Part shown: piece after piece, positions 46,301 to 58,639 of the stretch
Position numbering within the stretch: the first letter of the stretch is position 1
How the letters are laid out: the number at the start of each line of letters is the position of its first letter
NCBI GenBank assembly: GCA_028023455.1
Contig: JAQFVV010000253.1
Coordinates: 198,501-262,500 of the forward strand
DNA: 64,000 nucleotides
Direction of reading: 5' to 3'
Source: Epiperipatus broadwayi
Taxonomy: Eukaryota; Onychophora; Udeonychophora; Euonychophora; Peripatidae
Notes under the pieces: model-generated
Told to the model about the DNA's origin: nothing
Seen by the model: the letters and a program-made list of their open reading frames with translations, nothing else
Databases searched by the model: none
Translations under genes and position numbers: made by a program

Positions 46301-49300
46301 ACTTAACTGAAGTGTCACTTAGTTCCAAGAGGTAATCAAGGTTATCTTAGCTTAACCTTTTGTTTAAAATTTCAGATTTAAAAAAAAATAGTGATGATAA
46401 AAATGGAAATTAAACTAGTTAATTATTAAAATAGGATAATCATATTAGTTGGTTTGATAAAGGATATTAGGTAATAATTTAACACAAGCAAATGTTAAAA
46501 AAAAGAAAATAATGGTGAATTGATAAATAGTAAATATATTCGAAAATAACTATTGTATAATCTATTCTAATGTTTAAAGAATAATAATATGTTATTATTA
46601 AGTTGGAATAAATAAGAAATTTTAAAAAAGAAATGATATGTAAGTTTTTATTAAAAGAAAATAAGAATATTTGTTATTAGTTTTGTAGTTTAGCATTCTA
46701 GATATAAATGTTAGTTAGATTAAATAATCGTTAACATTTTATTGTTGTAATTTTAAAAATAATTTTGAACAATTAATGTAAAGCCAGATGTATGTGAGAA
46801 TATGTGCATGCATAGACATGGAAACATAAGAATAAAAAAATAATTTAACTCTGATATTGTTTAAAATAAGTAAATAAAACAAATGTGTGGATAAAATTAT
46901 TTTAAATGAAATATTTAAGGGTTTAATAAAGGGTATAACTTTAAATTTTATATTTCTTACTAGTGTGTTGTATAAAATATCATAAAAAAAAGAAAAAAAA
47001 CAATTGTATAATATTTGTAATATTAAAATTTTGACTTTGCAGCTGAAGGTCACATGTTATGGGAAAATTATATTGATTATGTCAGTAGATTGATTCCACA
47101 GCTGGTTTGTCAGAATATTAAAATTTAATAAAAAAATAATTTTATTGGTTTTTAAATGAATTGTAGGTGGATGAAAAATTGTGAGATAAAATGAAGATCG
47201 AGGGACGATCCAGGTGCTGATCTTGTTTGGATTCAACTGGTGTGGATCTTAAAAAATTTATTAATAAAAGTAATTTTTTTAAAGAACTTGATATTTCTAA
47301 AAAAATACAAGTATGTTTAAAATATTTAAAATTGTCCTGTAATGTTGGAGGGCTAAAAAGAAAAGGTAATCCGTTTTTCTGACAATTTGAATTTCAGTCG
47401 AGACATAGAAATTATAGTAAAAAAATGGCTAAAGTAAATGAAGTGTCCCACATATTATATGACATTAATTTGTTTAATTTTCTTTACTTGGAAATAAGGT
47501 TAAAGAAAAAAACTATTAATCATTTTCATAGATAAGCTTTCAGTTGTATTAAACTATTTTGAAAATAAAATGCTAATTATTTTTCATGTAAAAAAAAAAA
47601 GAGAATTTTTTTTTAAAAGTTTAAAAAAGAACATTATAAAGAAGCTGCTATGTTCAATTACAGTGAAACTATAAAAAAATGATTTTTTTTTAAAAAAAAG
47701 ATGAGTTATTACTTATATCTTGACATATATAAAAATGATTTGTTTAGCTAAATGCAAACAGATAATATATACATTTTAAAGGATAATTCTTAGTTACACT
47801 GTAAGAAAGGACACATATTTGGAAATAAAACTTTAAAACAATCTATAATGATGAATAATGAATTAATAGTTATTGAGTACATTATAAATGGTCATACTTG
47901 CCAGTATTTAAAAATAACTTTATGGCATTAATTATAGCATATAAACGGAGAAATGTCTTGAGCAGTAAAAAAATTTCTAATCTCATATTTAGAAGTAAGC
48001 AAAGGAAATTAATTTTAAAAATAAATACGTCTTGGAATATTATTAGGAAACTATTTAAAAAAACTATATTTTAAAAGAAGCGTTTTCCTAAAAGAGGATA
48101 AAGAACTTCAGATAAAAAAATTTATTATTATTATATGCAATTTTGAACTCAGGATCCTATAAATAAATTAAAGTGTGTTCAGCTGAAGAATTTATTTTGT
48201 TTCATGCCAGCTTAATCTTATTATTTAATTTTTTTTAAAAATTGTTTAAAAAAATATTATTAATGAACTATAGAACATTTTCGTTTGGAAATGATTGCCA
48301 TGTATATAAATGTATTAGTTAAAGCTTCGAATTCAAATCGATATTTTAACCTGGATAAATTGTCTGCACATTATGAAATGGAAAATCGTCATGGAGCTGA
48401 AATATGAACTTAAATAATATATTATTTTTTTATGGTCTGCTTTATTGGTTTTAAAAAAAAAGAAACCATAAAAATATTTATGCTATTAAATTTTTGTAAC
48501 ACCTTTTTCATAAATATACAAGTGAACTAGAGTTATAATTTTAAAATGAAATAGGTTTATTTAATGAGCAAACTTTCTTTGCCATTCTTAAATAGATTTA
48601 GTTTATTTATTAAGCATTACACTAGCTAATTTCTATTTAATAATTTTATTATAGAGATTTAAATATCACAGCCTTATTTTCATATAAATGGGATGTTTTA
48701 CTCAATTTTTATTTTAAATTTACTAAAGAAGTTTATCAGAGAATATCCATTCATTTGTTTTATGAATGTTATATTAATAATAATTACAAATATTTTATAT
48801 TCATCGAGAAGTAAATATTCTTGCATTTAATTTACAATTTTAATTTTAATTTTACTATATTTTAGCAGTTAATATTTTGTTATGTGTGCATTGTGCCTTG
48901 CCTAGAATTTTATATGCATTTAATTTCAAAGTATTTTCTACAGTAGTCAGTTGACACATAGTTTGCTTTGTTGGTTCGAACATTGGATATACGTTTTGTA
49001 TTTTTAGACTTCTTAGGAATAACTTAATTAATTAAGGTGAAGTATATATCTTTCTATTAGTTAGTATTTGTTAGCCTCAAGAGTTAGGCTTAGTAATAAT
49101 TTTTGAATATGTTTATGGAGTAGATGAAATCCTCCATCCTTATTGTATTGTATTTCCATGATTTGATAGTGCTTGTCCCCAAAAAAGAGGGTATTGTATT
49201 GTGTTTTTCAGTGATAATGATCACATTTATAAGCATTCAAAATCCCATGAGAGGATTGTGCTTTTCTGGTGTGTGTTCCTGTTTCCAGATGTACTGAAGA

Positions 49301-51825
49301 TGAATACCAGACATCTTAATTTTGCCTCATAGTTAGGTATTTTGGAAACCACCACATTCTTTTTCAGCTCTGAGGAGCCTAGTATTTTTATACTTTTGCC
49401 TATCATTCATGATGACTTAATGCCTATTTCACCACAGTAGGTGATGTTGCATTTGTTTTTGATTGTGATGACAAGATATGCTTGTTTGAGGAAATGTATT
49501 TTTTCAGGTAGTTGTAGCTAATTTAAGGCTCATAGGTATACCAATGTTTGAATTGTGTTGCTATGATAGTTTTATCATGCACAAGCTAACCAACAATAAG
49601 TTACATTTATTTTAAAGTATGTTAAATATGCATATGGTATAAGTGCCAATTCACACATAATAATTTAATATTTTCATCCAGAATTTCTCCGCTGGATTTG
49701 TAAGTCTGTTACATCATTATCTTTAGAATATTGAGGGAATAATTTTATGTGGACTAAAGTTATTTAAAAAAAAAGTATAACTGATCTCTGATGAATGATT
49801 GCCCCATACACTTAATTTAGTTTAATTTTAATATTAGCTTAATGTGATTTAAACCTATCTCTAGCTGTGATATTAGTTATATTCATGAAACTAGTGATGA
49901 TATTTTTCAAAATTATTGCTGAATATGCTTATTCCAACTTAGCGTTTGTTAAGTTTAGGAGTATAAAATTAAGCTTAGAGGTTTCAATATAAACCTAGTT
50001 CTGTGTGGCATTCTGATTATTAGATGACACAATAATGTTATCAATTAGTCTAATAAAGAAGGATAGTAGTGTGATTATTAAGTACATATGATAATTAAAA
50101 TTTAAAATATTTTTTTGAGAAAAATATAATTATTAAAAGAAAGTAAGAGTGAATAACCTTTCTGGCTTATTAAGTGTATTAATGTAAGTTAAATAAAACT
50201 GTTAAGAGTCCAAATAATTATATTAAATCTTAGTGCGTTATTGGCATTGTTTGTATTCTACTACATTTGTAGACATGTCTTCTCATTATTAATAAATCAA
50301 ATTATCATTATTTCAAAAGTTTTGTTTTGTTTGTTTTACTTTTATATGAGAATATATTATTGTCTTGCGTTCTAAGTTCACACAATCTTAAAAGGTAAAA
50401 GTTATTGTATCTTCAATTCAGAAATTTACAAGTATATTCTAAGTTAATTAATTATAGTTAATATTGTCTTGAAAATTAAAAAAAAGCTATGTCAAAGTAA
50501 ATGATTCTCATATTGAATCATCAATACAGATAATTGCATTATAGCAGATACCTAATTGAATACTTAGTTAAAAGTTTATTTATTTTTTTAAAATTATCGG
50601 TATATCTTTCAGACTAAAGATTATGCAATATCAGATTAACAATATTAGTATTTCAGAAGAATATTTTAATTAATATTATTTTAGGAGGTGCACCTTATCT
50701 TATATTTACTGCACATCATCTATCATCATCTTAAATCTGATATATTTAAAGAATTGTAAGTCATTTGCATTTGAGGTCTTTAGTGGTTGTCTATGAGTAT
50801 GGAAAGGCATTAAAAGTACCCTTGCTTTTTTCTTTGCTCAAGTAATATCTTAGATAATATGCCATTATTAGTTAAATTTAAATTGATTCATTAAATTTTG
50901 GTGAATTAATATTTGTTTTGTTTATTATTTTAAGATTGAACATCTTATAATTATTTTATGGTCAGTTAAGATGTCACTTATTTATTTATTAATCACAGTA
51001 ATTCTTTATTAGGCAACTTAACTTAAATTTTAATTTTACATAAGCGTGTTAATTTTAAAATCCCTGAGGTTATTTACTCTTATTGTTTAGTAAATATAAT
51101 TCTGTAAGATAATATTTTAAAGCAAAGTATCATAGGTTTTATTCAGAGAGTGTATAATTTATTGGTAGGACTAATATGGTAAGCATTAATTAGTGATTTT
51201 AAATAATCTTTTGTAGGTTTTATTGAAATATTAATATGCTGTAGTAGTTACAGTTCATCAGTATTGCATTTGACCTTTATTTGATTATACATCTCTAGAT
51301 CATCATCTCTTTTCTTTAAATTTATTGTAACCCCACTGAGCCAAGTCGTTTAGAGTCTCTCATTTATATTTTATTTCATTTCATTTCAATTTTATTCCAT
51401 TTCTTTTCATGTCATTTCTCATATCTTTCTATCATCTCAGCTATTTAAAACATTCTTTAAGAGTTTCTTCTATCATCTCATTTCATTTTTCTTTCCTTTA
51501 TTCCATCTTCTTCTTATATCTCTCTTTTATATCTTTCTATCATCTCATTTTTTTCTCTCTCCATTACATATATAATTTTTATTACTTTTCCCCATTTCTT
51601 TTCCTTCTCAATTCTTTTCATTTCCATCATTTATTCTTACCATTATCATCATCTCCATTTCATTATTAGTATTATATTTCTCTTTCTCTTTCTCTTCTTT
51701 CTTTCTCACACCCCTCTCTCATTTCATTATTAGCATTTTCTTCTTTTCTCTCTCTCTCTTCTCTTTCTCATACCCCATCTCTTTCTAGTTAGGTTACGAT
51801 ATATATATATTGATATGATAACCTT
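46262..51825. repeat. Giant inverted repeat, right arm (~5.55 kb)
   Basis: Reverse complement of 31614-39700, without the 2.4-kb insertion found there. The inner end is a (TA)n array (46262-46300), and the left arm's inner end is also TA (39697-39718). The outer end has the mirrored polypyrimidine minisatellite and a 'ggttacgatatatatat' terminus. Long frames inside (for example 46739-47053) are not shared with the other arm and are not credible genes. Confidence 0.9.
51340..51790. repeat. Polypyrimidine minisatellite at outer end of right arm
   Basis: C/T-rich units such as tatctttctatcatctcat and 'tttattccatcttcttctt' mirror the purine array at 31660-32160. The Ser/Phe-rich plus-strand frame is a by-product. 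Confidence 0.85.
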
Positions 51826-52300
51826 CTCAATCCCTTACCATTTCATCATCAATCTGATAACCTACTCATCTGAGATAGTTTCACACCTATTTAATGTATT
51901 TAAAATCTCATAAATTAGGCTTTAAAATCTTCTGTCATGGCTGTCTAAACAGCATTATATATTTACATACGAAAGAACGTTATAATTAGATAGGTTTAGT
52001 AAAATTATAGCATACAAACGTCACGTAATATTTATAAAAATGTTTATTATATTATTAATATTAAAAGTTAAATTATGAATTTTGTTGTTACTATTGTAAA
52101 TTCATATGTAGATAGATAATCTAACCCACATTATAATGTACATAGGGGAAGCATGACTAAAAATTGTTAAGAGTTTTCTTTGAAAATCTGTTAACAGGTT
52201 TTCTTATTTTATATAATTAAAAGTAAAATTTTCTTTAAAATAAGTTAAAAAAACAGGTTTTTTTTAAAATAAAAAGAGTTTTTTTTTTTCCAAAATATTT
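51826..52300. other. No gene seen
   Basis: AT-rich sequence between the inverted repeat and the 3' end of the next LINE; nothing recognised. Confidence 0.5.
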
Positions 52301-52748
52301 ATTCAGGTTAATGTTATACAAGTAGATAAAAGTTGTAGTGATACATGATATTCATTATTTATGTGTAAAGTGCTGACATTGAAACTAGTGTATAATTTGT
52401 TTAAACAGTCTTAATAGGTGTGTATTCGTTTGTTGAACTCTTAATGGTTCTTTGGTTTTTTTTCTTGCTTTATGGGATTATTTAGACATCAAATAAGATC
52501 CAGGTGTCATTGTGTTGGTTTGGTGAGGCCATGTCTTCATCTCCTTTCTTTAGTTTCTTTATTGTGTTTAGAAAGAAGTTTGTCTCATTTTGTTGAGAAA
52601 AGTGGAAGATTTTGTGGCATCTCATCAGTTATAAGGCCATTGTGATGAAAAGTGACAGTCTTATAGTGGCAAAATGTTTGGCTTGGATACAACTCTTCAA
52701 GGAAGTAATTGTGTAGTAGTCTATTTTAGTCCTTTCATAAATGATTTT

Positions 52749-54445
52749 TTATGTGTTTAGGCCTGTGCATGATCTAATTAGTTGGGCAAAGGTTTTCTCA
52801 TCATCTTTTTTACATAGTTGACATATGGGGTTTAGTTTTGTGATCCCTCTTCTGTAATTCAGGAACCAATTCGTAGGCATGGAATCCATATTTATTTTGA
52901 TAGCAAGGTCAAAGTATTTTGGTTCCATGTCCCAGAACTTGAAGAGACTTACTATCTTTTGGTTTGTGATTGATAGAAATTCTTCTATTGATGATAAGCT
53001 CAGGAAAATGAGGGAGTAGGCATTACAGATTTTCAATTTATTTATGAATGCTCACTCGGATAATATCAGATGTTTTCTGAGGTTATTAATAATTGTGTCT
53101 TACCAGTTAATTTTAAGAGGTGGTGGATGATTTGTGGGTGGAACCGGGTTTAGAATGACTTCATATGTAGATTTACTTATCAGTTGTATTAGAAGGCTAT
53201 GAGTCTTTTAGATTTAATAGGCTTTTATGGACTGCAAAGACATTCCATTTAGTTTTCTTGACTGTTGCATAATTTTTATGCTAAGAGAGACTTTCCTGTC
53301 TTTCCAGAATAGTCAGTCTGCTAATGTGTTAATGTTGTTGATGAAGGTTTTGGTTAGTTTAATGATGGGAAGGTAGTAGTTAATTTTAGACATAAGTTTT
53401 ATATTTAGGAGAGCTACATTTCCCTGAAGGAATAGATAGAGTGTTGCAAGTTTCTTAGTTAAAATAACCATTGAGTTGATGATGGAGTGTGTATTTCTCT
53501 GGACATTTGGGTTGTGGATTTTGCTATTGCAAACCCAAGACATTTTTATGGTTGAGCAGTGTATTTAGAATGGAATTATGTTCCTGAGTAAATTTTCCAT
53601 GTGGCTGATTTTAGATTGTTTATTTCAAGATCTGAAGCTTGGTGGAATTGATCTAGAATATTATATAGTTTTGGGAGAAGTTTTAAGGAGGGAAGGAAGA
53701 TAAGAATATCATCCATGTATGCAACGGTGTTGATGATTTTGTGTAGTCTGTGGAAAAGATTCATGGAAGTTCAATGTCAATTTTCTTTAAGAGAGGGTCT
53801 ATATATACCATGAATAATAGGGCATGGAGGGTGAGATCCTTGGGGAATGGAAAGATTCGGTTTAAATGGCTGGGATAGTTTCTTATTTAGTGAAATGAAA
53901 ATTTCTCTATTGTTTAGCAGGTTCTGTATTATATTTATTATGGGTGCTGGAATGTCCAAGTCTTCGAGAGGGTATATTAGGATGTTTATTCAGATTGAGT
54001 CGAATGCTGAGGTGATGTCTAGCTGTACAGCAATCGGTTTTGACTTTCTTGATATTCTGATTTGGTCTATAAGAGTATAAATTATTCTTATAGCTACCAT
54101 TGCAGAGGACCTATTTCGAGCGAATTGGGAGACTGTGGTTTGTGATAGAATTTTTTTCTTGTATGCTGTCCTTTATTATGGATTCAATTACTTTGATCAG
54201 CAATGGAGTCATTGATAAGGGTCAGATGTTTAAAAGGTCATCAGACTCATTATGTTTTTTTTAAATGGGACCAGTCTTATGGGGTATATGTTAGGGATAA
54301 CTCTTCTGCATTCTGCCAGATGGTCAAGCATGTTCTTAATTATAAGGACTGAGAACTGGTTAAGGTGGGCCAGTAAAAATTTAGGTATTCTATGAATTTC
54401 TGGGTGGCCATTATTAGGCATGGAATTAAGCTTTGCTAAAATCAT
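52749..54445 (-). pseudogene. LINE reverse transcriptase and C-terminal zinc motif
   Basis: In order: 53777-53959, IINIIQNLLNNREIFISLN then SIPQGSHPPCPII (an altered 'RQGDPLSPLL'). 53576-53764 gives NTVAYMDDILIFLPSL, the catalytic YMDD box (typical ADD or MDD in LINEs), and LEINNLKSA. 53313-53543 has WVCNSKIHNP. 52749-53036 gives NWFLNYRRGITKLNPICQLC then KKDDEKTFAQLIRSC, the C-terminal CxxC...H/Q..C motif found in L1/Tx1-type ORF2. Multiple stops throughout. Confidence 0.75.
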
Positions 54446-55004
54446 TGATTCTGTAATGTTGTGTTCCGAATGAGGGCTAAACTCTTTTTCATTGTTTTAT
54501 AAGCATTGTATTGGATCTTGCAGCTTTTTTTGGAAAAAAAGTTTTATTTTTTTGATCATTGATGATCCCAGGTAAGATGAGCCATTTGTATTGATTTGAA
54601 AGGGGGTGAGTTGTTTTTTAAGCCCCCAGTTCCCATCTTAGATAGCCCTGGGTCCAGAAGTGCTGACCTTTTAGGAATGTTTTGGATCTTTTTATTTTTA
54701 TGTATGCTGCAATCTACTTTTGCTTTATTTTGTATTGTTTCTTTAGATTCATTAAGATTTGAAAATAAACATGTTTAAGTCAATATTGTGTGATTTTATT
54801 TGTTTACTGAGAGAGTCCATTTCATTCATAAACATAATTGACCCTTTTCTTTCTAGTGTAATGTGAACTATAAGAGAATGTAGAATTTCAATCAGTGCAA
54901 ACCATGCTTGTTCAGCTGGTCTGTCTAAAATTTTAATTTTATTAAAATAAATATAGGCCTCTGATGGTATTGCTTCTGTAATTGTTTTTTTTTGGTGATC
55001 ATTC

Positions 55005-55660
55005 TTACTGTTTTTTATGTAAGATGTTTAGACCATCTGCTATATCTATATTTATGATTAGTGCACAGTGGTCTGTAAAGGGGACTGGTTTTAGTTCTGC
55101 ATCTATCTGGAAATGTATTTGTGGTGAGTATATTACTAGATCGATTACTGATTTATGATTGTTGTTGTAGAATGAGAAGGAGTTAGGTGGGAAAAAACCT
55201 TCTTCACTCATCCTTGCAGTGTTTATGAGATGGATATATTTGTTGTTAAATTCTTTATAACTGATGTTGAAGTCTCCTAAAATTATTGTGTGGACATTGT
55301 TGTTTGACATGATCATGTTTATGATTGGTCATGTCTTTGTTTGTATAAACATAAATCAAATTTGATTGAACATCTTTTTGATACTTATTATTCTTAGAAA
55401 TTTGGTCGTGTCTTTGCTTGTATAAACATAGATCAAATTTAGTTGAACATTTTTTTGATACACTATGTTTAAAGTTATAATATTTTTGTCCATGTATAGG
55501 ATTCTAAATCTGGATGGTGGTAGATTTTTGTTGATTATTACTCCCACTCCTTCTGCTGCAGCATAGTTGGTGGAGAGTTCAACAAATCCTAAATGGTCTA
55601 ATTTTTGTTTGATTTTGGTATCAGAGTTGTTATGATATTTCATCTCACCAAAACAAAGAA
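55005..55660 (-). pseudogene. LINE endonuclease region
   Basis: The upstream frame (55356-55643) reads HLGFVELSTNYAAAEGVGVI, then LIYVYTSKD, the first half of an APE-type endonuclease. 55005-55316 gives HTIILGDFNISYKEF, later SVIDLVIYSP and VPFTDHCALII: the GDFN, 'D-x-x' and SDH-type (here TDH) motifs in order. The catalytic His-Asp dyad position is preserved. A 77-bp tandem duplication (55327-55463) breaks the frame between the two. Confidence 0.75.
55327..55463. repeat. 77-bp tandem duplication inside the LINE endonuclease
   Basis: The segment ggtcatgtctttgtttgta and about 40 following bases recur 77 bp later with few changes. It destroys the LINE frame. Confidence 0.85.
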
Positions 55661-56109
55661 TGTGAGGGTTGTTAAGTTGGATTCAGTGTTCTATGGCACA
55701 TACTCTTGCCATGGAATTAAAGTATATATTACCTTTTCCCTCAATCCATATTTATGTATGGATGAGAAAATAATAATAAGTATAATAATAACAATGTAAT
55801 AACAACAGTAATTCTTAATCAGAAGGTAATCAGCCTTCAACATTCTCTGTTTAATCAGAGTATTTCTGTATATTCTCTATAACATTGGTGAATTAGTAAC
55901 ATGATTAAGTAGCACATGTCATAGGCTCATTAACTTCTGATTAAGAATAATAACAATGTGCAATAATTTTGTAAAATGATTGACTATCTTTTCCAGCTAC
56001 CATGTTTAAAGGTTTATTCTTCACTGGGTCCAATGGAAGCTGACTTATTTGTGTCTTAAGCTTGAGTTGGTAGAAAAGTTTATAGCTGTAATATTTTTAA
56101 GTACTTTTT

Positions 56110-58620
56110 GTACTAATTAAAAATAAATGTAAGCAAAATTAAGAACTTGTTAATACAAGAACTATCAAAATAAAAATTGTTTTGTTTAATGCAAATGGTT
56201 ACCAAGGTAAAAGCCTCAGCCAATATTAAGAAAATGGAAAATTCCATAGAAAGTAATACAAAAAATGAGTTCATTTCAAGCGTTGTTAGCCAAATGGTCA
56301 TTGCACCTGCCTTGCAAGCAAGTAGTTGGTTGCAGACGGGTGTGGGTTCATGTCCTGGCTGATGCTATGACATATGAAAAAAATGAGTTCATTATGGTTT
56401 CTAAGAAAAAACAAGAAAAAAGTATTAAGAGTGCTGATTCTAATGTTAAGGGGATTGTAGAAGGAAGCTTTGACCACATTTCAAGAAATAATAATATGTT
56501 TTCTAATGTTAATCAAGGATTATGTTTTCTAATGTTAATCAAGGATTATTTAAAAAAGAAATTTTCACAAAAAAATTGAGAAAAAATGAAAGAACTTTGG
56601 GACCTGTAATTCATAAGAAAACATTGAAAGACTTAAAGCAGAACTATTCTGTGAAAAAACTAAGTAGAAATCCCATTGGGAAGCAAAGTTATAATAGAAA
56701 AATTGGAGTCTTTGCAGTTGAAAACAACTGTAAAGGTACTAATATGAACTCACTTTCAAAATTGATTACAAAAGAGAATGATCAGACCTTCAATTCAACA
56801 CCAGAATTAGGTCTTTCTGACATTTCTGAGAAGTGTTATGGGCAAAAAACTCATAGTACTGTGGGGCCCCTGAAAAAAAATTAAAAAAACGAAAATTTCA
56901 AAGAAAAAACAATGAATAGGATCCCAATTGAAAAATAATTCATATACCATTGAAATCTAACCCCAAAATAGTTGTTGACTCACAAACAGGCCAGGGGGAA
57001 AGTGAAAGTTCTGAGATAATCCCTAATTCAGTGTCTAATGATCACACCAAGAAGACAGAAGAAGAACCCATAACTAACCAGAGTATAAATAAAGGGCCCC
57101 AGAATCATTAAAGCAGTTAAAAACAAAAGTAATAATGTTGAAGAATTTCCGGAACTTAATCCAAATGTCTATAATAAGGTGGACAATATAAATATACTAA
57201 ATACTGAGAAGTTATCCAATTGGAAAAAAAAAGACATTAAAGCTTTCATATCCTCAGAAAGTTATTAATAGTAATAAAAAATGGTATGGGGTCTTCTCCC
57301 AGGCTTCAACAGCAAATATTTCATAAGACAAAAATTGAGTGATAAATTACAGAATCTTTTAGAAAATGACCATAAATCACTTGAAGAGGACACAAAATTT
57401 TATGCAAGTGGGCCAAAATTATGAAGGTGGTCCACTACCACATTCTATAGTAAATGAAAGATTTAATCAGTCAATAAATGTTTACCTATTAAAGTCATTC
57501 CAAATTAGATGAATGCACTCTGATTCTCTCTACCTCAGATAATAGCATCAATCACTATCAATTCCCAATACAAGAAACTGTATAGCCTCCTTCAGCATAA
57601 CTGCCTTTGGACCTCTATATACAAGGTGTTATTTCGTCCTAATGATCGGTACATCATGGTCCAATTTAACAACTAGTTTGTGAAGGAGGCTTTTAAGTTC
57701 AGTCACAAAATTCTAAAGGGTCATCATTTGGTTTATGTGGAGCAAGATCAGCCATGATGTTTGAGTGGTGTGGCCAGAAGTTGTGAGGTCAATTTCACTA
57801 AATCTGATCTGCAGACTCTGCTTGAACCATACGGCAAGGTGGTAGCATTTTGGATTCAAGGTCTGCATCTGAAGGTTTTTACTAACTCAGATTTTAAAAT
57901 CCATCTAGCCAAGGGAGTATTGCCTTTAGGTATTCCAGGCCTGTTGAGTTTGAAGAGTCACCTGTAATGATCTCACTGTGGGGAGTTCCTCCTCAATGTT
58001 CCATTATAGTCAAAGGGACCAATTAATGTGTCTGTCCAGAGAGGAGACATGAAGATTGTGGACAGATTTGGAAGAGGTATCACAAATGCAGATCAAATGA
58101 GTCAATTGCTATGGAAATGAAGATTGGAGAATCATTATTGCCTAGTCATCTAGCTAATTACAGGTGTAGAATTTGGGCATTGAGGAAAGTTTCAGAACAG
58201 CAGAAGGTGTATCCACAAAAGAATGTGCAAAAAGCTGTCTTGGGAAAACATACAAATGAAGAAGTGAGGGAAGTGAGTGATTTAAGCATGGACTCAGATC
58301 ATGTAAAGGAGCAAAGGCCAGAGTCTCAAATTAGTCTTGCCATTTTACCACATTTTCAGGAAACAACAGCTAACAGAGCCAAAAGACAAGCCAGTATCCC
58401 ATACCAGAGCAAAGGCCAGAGCCTCAAATTAGACTTTGCATTTTGCCACATCCTTAAAAAGCAACAATAAGCCAGTATCTCCCATACCAGACTCATGGGA
58501 AAAATTGGCAATGGTTGATGACTTAGTTGTCCTTCCAGGGAATGAAGATAATAAAACTGCTGAAAAACCCATGGAGAAGAAAATTAGGATGTCTTCCCCC
58601 ACAATGATGGTTATGTAGGA
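56110..58620 (+). pseudogene. L1/Tx1-like ORF1 remnant
   Basis: Plus-strand frames rich in Lys, Asn and Ser (56177-56884) are split by a SINE. A more structured part (57600-58130) follows: DRYIMVQFNN and KEAFKFSHKILKGHHLVYVE, then EVNFTKSDLQTLLEPYGKVV, reminiscent of the RNA-binding core of LINE ORF1. After that comes a Cys/His cluster CPERRHEDC and W.RYHKCR near 58040-58095 that resembles a gag-type CCHC knuckle. The tail (58111-58618) is charged. Stops and frameshifts abound. The assignment as ORF1 is by general layout and is moderate at best. Confidence 0.45.
56276..56391 (+). mobile_element. tRNA-derived SINE, second copy, with TSD
   Basis: A plus-strand copy of the SINE at 15074-15183. 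It shares caagcgttgttagcc, 'ttgcaag-aagtagttggtt' and 'gtgggttc' and ends gacatatg plus an A-run. The flanking duplication aatgagttcatt (56264-56275 and 56392-56403) is perfect. It interrupts the ORF1-like frame, so it inserted after that element. Its A and B boxes have more changes than in the first copy. Confidence 0.88.
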
Positions 58621-58639
58621 TACACCAATACCAGTTGGT

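Larger units (their letters stand above)
52300..55660 (-). mobile_element. Tx1/L1-like LINE remnant (EN-RT, minus strand)
   Basis: From right to left on the minus strand lie an AP endonuclease, reverse transcriptase and C-terminal Cys/His motif of one decayed ORF2. The 3' boundary (about 52300) is a guess from where protein-like signal fades. It meets a plus-strand ORF1-like remnant head-to-head at about 55.7-56.1 kb. Confidence 0.65.

Noticed and set aside
46739-47053. 104-codon minus-strand frame in the right arm
   Set aside because: Phe/Ile/Leu-rich AT translation, not conserved in the matching left-arm sequence.
31614-51825. Polinton/Maverick or similar virus-like giant transposon
   Set aside because: Long inverted ends fit, but the spacer has no polymerase B, integrase, ATPase, protease or capsid-like sequence, only Penelope fragments and noncoding DNA.
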